From assembly GCA_028818385.1 (NCBI GenBank), contig JAPPNY010000026.1, forward strand, positions 1 to 33,575: DNA of 33,575 bases, read 5' to 3'. The stretch's first letter is position 1. Each line of letters begins with the position of its first letter. Of the stretch, positions 30,493-33,575 are shown one piece after another. This DNA comes from Spirochaetaceae bacterium (GTDB lineage: Bacteria > Spirochaetota > Spirochaetia > SZUA-6 > Bin103). The notes under the pieces were generated by a model, which was not told the DNA's origin, ran no database searches, and saw only the letters and a program-made list of their open reading frames with translations. The translations under genes were made by a program, and so were the position numbers.

Positions 30493-31452
30493 TCAACGCG
30501 GGAGCAGCTCGGAGAGATGGACCAGCTCGAATCCGGCATGCTCGATCTCCGAGAGACGCCGCTCCAGCACTTCGAGCACGACGCGGTTGGTCACGTGACC
30601 GATGAGGATCGCGCTGCCCTGTGCGCAGGCGATATCCATGCCGCGGTCGATCGCGGATACCACCGTTGCCTCGTCCACGTTCACGTCCAGGAACACGTCT
30701 CGACTGAGGAACGGCACGCCATGCCGCGCGGCCGCCTCCCCGGCCACCGTGTCCGCGGTGGTACGGCTGTCCAGGAAGAACCGGCCCGTGCGCTTGAGGT
30801 AGGCCATGATCGTGTCCATGATACGAGGGTCGGCGGTGGCCCGCGAACCCATGTGGTTGTTCACCCCGCGGGTGACCACGGACCGGAAGTGCCATTCCAG
30901 AAGGCCGATCACCGCGGGTTCGGCATCGCCGACCCTGATCGCGCCGGGACCCGGGTCGGACGAGCCCTGCGGCTCCATGGGGAGATGCAGGATCACTTCC
31001 TTGCCTGCCTGCATCCCGCGCCGGGCGACCTCCTCGCTGAATTCGAGTTGCGGAAGCACCGCGAGCGTCAGCTTCCCGGGGAAGCGCAGATATGCCTCGG
31101 CATCGGCGACGTTGTGGCCGGCGTCATCGACGACGAACGCCAGCGGGATCGGGGCTCCGCCGGCGCACGGCCCGTCCTTGTAGGAACGGCCCGTATAGGC
31201 CCGGCCCGCGTAGGACGGGCCGGTGGAGGAACCGGGCGTGTCGGGCCGCCGGGTAGCCGCGGCCGGCGGCAGGTGGATGCCGGGCAACGCCGGCTCGACG
31301 GCGGGCACCGCCAGGGGGGCCGGCGCACGGCCGCCTCCGGGAGGAATCACCAGGAGGATTCCGAGCGCCGCCGCACATGCTCCCAAGCCCCCGGCGGCAC
31401 GTACCAGCGTGAGCCGCGATGGACGCTTCTTCGCTGTCTTCTTACGCTTCAA
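30493..31452 (-). CDS. Divergent polysaccharide deacetylase family protein (YibQ-like)
   Basis: Predicted envelope protein with the divergent (DUF610) NodB-like fold. The TTG at 31452 is preferred: GGAG lies ten bases upstream and it gives a clean export start (KRKKTAKKRPSR then AAGGLGACAAALGILLVI), 319 residues. GTG 31494 would add 14 residues. A Pro-rich linker at about 40-100 contains three 15-nt repeat units (SYAGR, AYTGR, SYKDG). The domain motifs are PLAFVVDDAGHN, LTLAVLPQL, EVILHLPMEP, VNNHMGSRAT, FFLDSRTTA and GSAILIGHV. E. coli YibQ sits beside the peptidoglycan factor EnvC, and a cell-wall role is likely, but the substrate is unproven. Confidence 0.88.
   Translation of the reverse strand: MKRKKTAKKRPSRLTLVRAAGGLGACAAALGILLVIPPGGGRAPAPLAVPAVEPALPGIHLPPAAATRRPDTPGSSTGPSYAGRAYTGRSYKDGPCAGGAPIPLAFVVDDAGHNVADAEAYLRFPGKLTLAVLPQLEFSEEVARRGMQAGKEVILHLPMEPQGSSDPGPGAIRVGDAEPAVIGLLEWHFRSVVTRGVNNHMGSRATADPRIMDTIMAYLKRTGRFFLDSRTTADTVAGEAAARHGVPFLSRDVFLDVNVDEATVVSAIDRGMDIACAQGSAILIGHVTNRVVLEVLERRLSEIEHAGFELVHLSELLPR
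31171..31215 (-). repeat. 15-nt in-frame repeat in deacetylase linker
   Basis: Three diverged 15-nt units on the - strand (31215-31201, 31200-31186, 31185-31171) encode SYAGR, AYTGR and SYKDG. They lie in the Pro/Gly-rich linker between membrane anchor and enzymatic domain. Confidence 0.75.
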
Positions 31453-31529
31453 AACACACTCGCTCCGGGGAAGGCCGCGCGGCCGGATCCGCACTCACCG
31501 GCCTGTGTCGTGTATCGGCAACGGCACCG

Positions 31530-31545
31530 CCCGCGTTGACGCGGG
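31530..31545. other. Hairpin upstream of deacetylase gene
   Basis: A perfect CCCGCG-TTGA-CGCGGG stem-loop in the gap between the autotransporter-like gene and the deacetylase. There is no T-tract on either side. It could be a weak terminator or leader structure. The rest of 31495-31610 shows only a TATATC (- strand) hexamer near 31594 without a clear -35. Confidence 0.4.
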
Positions 31546-31612
31546 TGCGATCCCATTTGTGGATAGGGCGCCGTTCTTGCGGATCGTGGAGATATAGGAT
31601 CTGGTCCGGCAG

Positions 31613-31652
31613 AAGGCGGCTACGCGGAGCAGAGCAACGCCGTACCCGCCTT
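31613..31652 (-). terminator. Hairpin just after autotransporter-like gene
   Basis: AAGGCGG (31613-31619) pairs with CCGCCTT (31646-31652), and TACG (31621-31624) with CGTA (31641-31644), separated by one C/C mismatch. It begins two bases beyond the stop of the - strand gene. The loop is 16 bases and no T-run follows on the - strand, so termination would be atypical. Confidence 0.45.
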
Positions 31653-31654
31653 TC

Positions 31655-33575
31655 TCACCATGCCGCCCGAACCTCGACCGTGACGGTGTGCTCCGGCGCT
31701 TGCGTATCGCTCTCCGTGCGGGTCGCACTGAGCCCTAAGGAGACATCGGGCGCGGTCGCCGCTTCCGGCGTCCATCTCCAGCCCAGGCTGTAGTCGCGCT
31801 CAGCCGTGGACAGACCGATCCCGACATGCGGGCTCCCGATGAAGCTCCCGTCGAAGGCCGGGAAGCCGTACGCCGCCTCCATCGCCCAGCGGCTCGTCGC
31901 CTCGTTGCCCGTGCGGTCCTCCAGGGTCGCCGGCTGGAACAGCGCGTCGAGCCCACCCGTGGCTTGCCCGCCCCAGTCTTGACGGAGGCTGAGCGACACC
32001 CCCCGCGCGCTCGCCGGGTCCGGGTCGAAAACGAGCGAGGCCGCATAGCCCCAGTCCTTCAGGTCGCCGTCCCCATGCGCCAGCAGCGTGCGGCCCGAGA
32101 GGTCGAGCGAGAGCCCGAGGCGCGGATCGCCCCACTGGAGGCTGCCGCCGAGCTCGAGACCCAATCCGGTCTCGGCATCGCCGCCGTCGTGACGCGCGCC
32201 GACCTCAAGCCTGGGCACGAGACGGCTGCCGCCTTCGAAGACCACGCGCCAGCTACCCTCCAGGCCGAGCCTGAGCCGGGTCACGCCGGAAGCCGACGCC
32301 GCGAGGTCGCGGGTCTTCTCCGAGGCGGACCGCGTCCAGAGCGCGTCCGAGGTCACCGCGAGCGCGGGGCCGGAGGCCGGCGCCAGCAACTCGCCCCTGA
32401 GCCCCGCCGCCGCCATGGACCAGTTCGTGTCCGCGCCGTAGCGCTTGCCGGTGACGGTCTCGAGCGTCACCTCGCCGAAGCCGTAACCGGCCGCGCCCCA
32501 GAGCGTAAGGCGGTTCGAGGCCTGCAGTGCGGCGTAAGGGATGGCCGCGGTCAGCAACGCCTCCACCGTGCCGTCGCCCGCGCGCACGGCATCCCGGCAG
32601 CGTTCGTCGTTTTCCGCATCACAGGTCTGCGTGCCGGGACGCGGGGTGACCTCGGTGTCGTGGTAGCCGCCCTCGCCCGCGCTCTGCGCGAGCGCAAGGC
32701 CGATCAGCCACCGGTCCCCGGCATAGTCCGTACCCAGCAGCGCGGTGGTCGCCTCGCCGTCGAGCGAGAACGTCCCCTCGCGCCCCTCGAAACTCCCCTG
32801 TCCCGCACGGCCCCAGAACGCCATGCTGCCGCCCGCGCCGTCGGTCTCGCCGGTCAGCTCGAAGCCCGAGCCCGGCAGCGCCTCGTGCGCCGTCATGGTG
32901 TGCCACTGCGTTGCCGGCGCGCCGAACGGGTCATGACCGAAGCCGGCCGGTGTCCCGGAAGCTGCCTGGTCGAACGGGAGCGCCTGGCCCGCGACCGCGC
33001 CCTGCATGCCGGGCGTACGCGACGCCGTCATGCGCGCCGCTATGCCCTCCAGCGACTGCTCCGCCACCGTGCGCCCGAACCGCGCCAGCCACGCCGCCGG
33101 CATCGGATCGTCGTTCACGATAGTTGCCACCGCAACCCCGTCGGCGATCACCGCGCCCACCGCATCCGACAGCACCAGCTCGAACGTCTCCGGCTCCTCG
33201 TCATGGCTGTCGGCGTAGATGACGATCGGGACCTCCTTCGCGGTCTCGCCCGCCTTGAAGCTCAGCGGCGCGCGCGCCCGCGGCGCGTAGTCCTCACGGG
33301 CCCGCGCCGACACCGGGGTCGAATCCCGCGTCTGCGCATGAACCGTCACCGTCTCCGCCGAAGGCGCCGACAGACGCACCGTGAACGACATCACCGAGGT
33401 AATCTTGCTCTCCGTCACCGTCACGTCGGCGACCGACAGCACAGGATCGTCGTCGTCTTTCACCGTCACTCCGGCTGCATCGTCCGGCGCCGCCGCCACA
33501 ACGTAACCGTCGCCGGTGGTAACGGACACCGTGACCGTGCCGTCCGGCTCGTCCGCATCGTCGTTCACCGTGGCG
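31655..33575 (-). CDS. Calx-beta repeat protein with C-terminal autotransporter-type beta-barrel (5' partial)
   Basis: The frame is open to the window edge, so the N-terminus and any signal peptide lie outside; about 639 residues are visible. The N-terminal part holds the end of one Calx-beta domain (VNDDADEPDGTVTV) and a complete second one (VLSVADVTVTES to VATIVNDDP, about 40-150), likely calcium-binding adhesive modules. A linker PAAWLARFGRTVAEQSLEGIAARM precedes a roughly 400-residue region of alternating amphipathic strands (GGSMAFWGRAGQGSFEG, LTLWGAAGYGFGEVTLE, RLRLGLEGSW, YSLGWRWTP) ending in a C-terminal Trp, as in outer-membrane barrels. This predicts a cell-surface passenger-plus-barrel protein. 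Such fusions are unusual for a spirochaete; transfer or contig chimerism should be considered. Confidence 0.8.
   Translation of the reverse strand, partial: ATVNDDADEPDGTVTVSVTTGDGYVVAAAPDDAAGVTVKDDDDPVLSVADVTVTESKITSVMSFTVRLSAPSAETVTVHAQTRDSTPVSARAREDYAPRARAPLSFKAGETAKEVPIVIYADSHDEEPETFELVLSDAVGAVIADGVAVATIVNDDPMPAAWLARFGRTVAEQSLEGIAARMTASRTPGMQGAVAGQALPFDQAASGTPAGFGHDPFGAPATQWHTMTAHEALPGSGFELTGETDGAGGSMAFWGRAGQGSFEGREGTFSLDGEATTALLGTDYAGDRWLIGLALAQSAGEGGYHDTEVTPRPGTQTCDAENDERCRDAVRAGDGTVEALLTAAIPYAALQASNRLTLWGAAGYGFGEVTLETVTGKRYGADTNWSMAAAGLRGELLAPASGPALAVTSDALWTRSASEKTRDLAASASGVTRLRLGLEGSWRVVFEGGSRLVPRLEVGARHDGGDAETGLGLELGGSLQWGDPRLGLSLDLSGRTLLAHGDGDLKDWGYAASLVFDPDPASARGVSLSLRQDWGGQATGGLDALFQPATLEDRTGNEATSRWAMEAAYGFPAFDGSFIGSPHVGIGLSTAERDYSLGWRWTPEAATAPDVSLGLSATRTESDTQAPEHTVTVEVRAAW

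Overview
This is a GC-rich bacterial chromosome segment of about 33.6 kb. It is almost fully coding and carries mostly housekeeping genes in long, tightly packed operons, with many GTG and TTG starts and 4-base stop/start overlaps. Several features point to a free-living or host-associated member of the Spirochaetota, probably known only as a metagenome-assembled genome. The strongest is a roughly 910-residue protein with a GreA domain only at its C-terminus, preceded by a TPR gene. The IF2 P-loop with Lys after GKT, the TruB sequence LDRFASGLL and a RibF-like protein without a recognisable riboflavin kinase motif also fit. The taxonomic call is inference. No rRNA, tRNA, CRISPR array, transposase or integrase gene was seen.

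Layout. (1) 1-8596, + strand: translation and RNA-decay operon infB (5' partial) - rbfA - truB - ribF - rpsO - pnp - M16 peptidase. This order is shared with many bacteria. (2) 8568-15339, + strand: an exported seven-bladed propeller protein, then a 125-bp palindromic MITE-like insertion, then lptF - lptG - tgt - murJ joined by ATGA/GTGA overlaps (envelope lipid transport, tRNA queuosine, lipid II flipping). (3) 15340-15484: hairpin-rich convergent intergenic region. (4) 19250-15485, - strand: TPR protein and the large GreA-domain protein. (5) 19343-24828, + strand: rpe, dtd, recA (own promoter), scpA - scpB - pseudouridine synthase - cmk. (6) 24938-29335, + strand: rpsA, a degenerate sigma-54-activator-like regulator, a membrane-anchored TPR protein, a lipoprotein with a duplicated lipobox, and a small membrane protein. 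(7) 33575-29456, - strand: C-terminal part of a Calx-beta/autotransporter-barrel surface protein, a divergent polysaccharide deacetylase, and tsaD. A 19-bp hairpin separates tsaD from the convergent + strand genes.

How the genes work together. Most encode translation initiation and ribosome maturation (IF2, RbfA, S15, S1), RNA modification (TruB, Tgt, TsaD, RsuA-type synthase), RNA decay (PNPase), proofreading (Dtd), recombination and chromosome segregation (RecA, ScpAB), nucleotide, cofactor and sugar metabolism (Cmk, FAD synthetase, Rpe), and envelope biogenesis (LptFG, MurJ, deacetylase).

I did not find a clear new multi-gene system; most of the window is core genome. The points most worth a second look are: the MITE-like palindrome that landed in a CTAG stop codon and left it intact; recurrent in-frame 15-18-nt tandem duplications in several housekeeping genes; a duplicated lipobox; a regulator that has lost both GAFTGA and the Walker B glutamate; the apparently kinase-less RibF; and the autotransporter-like protein at the contig edge.
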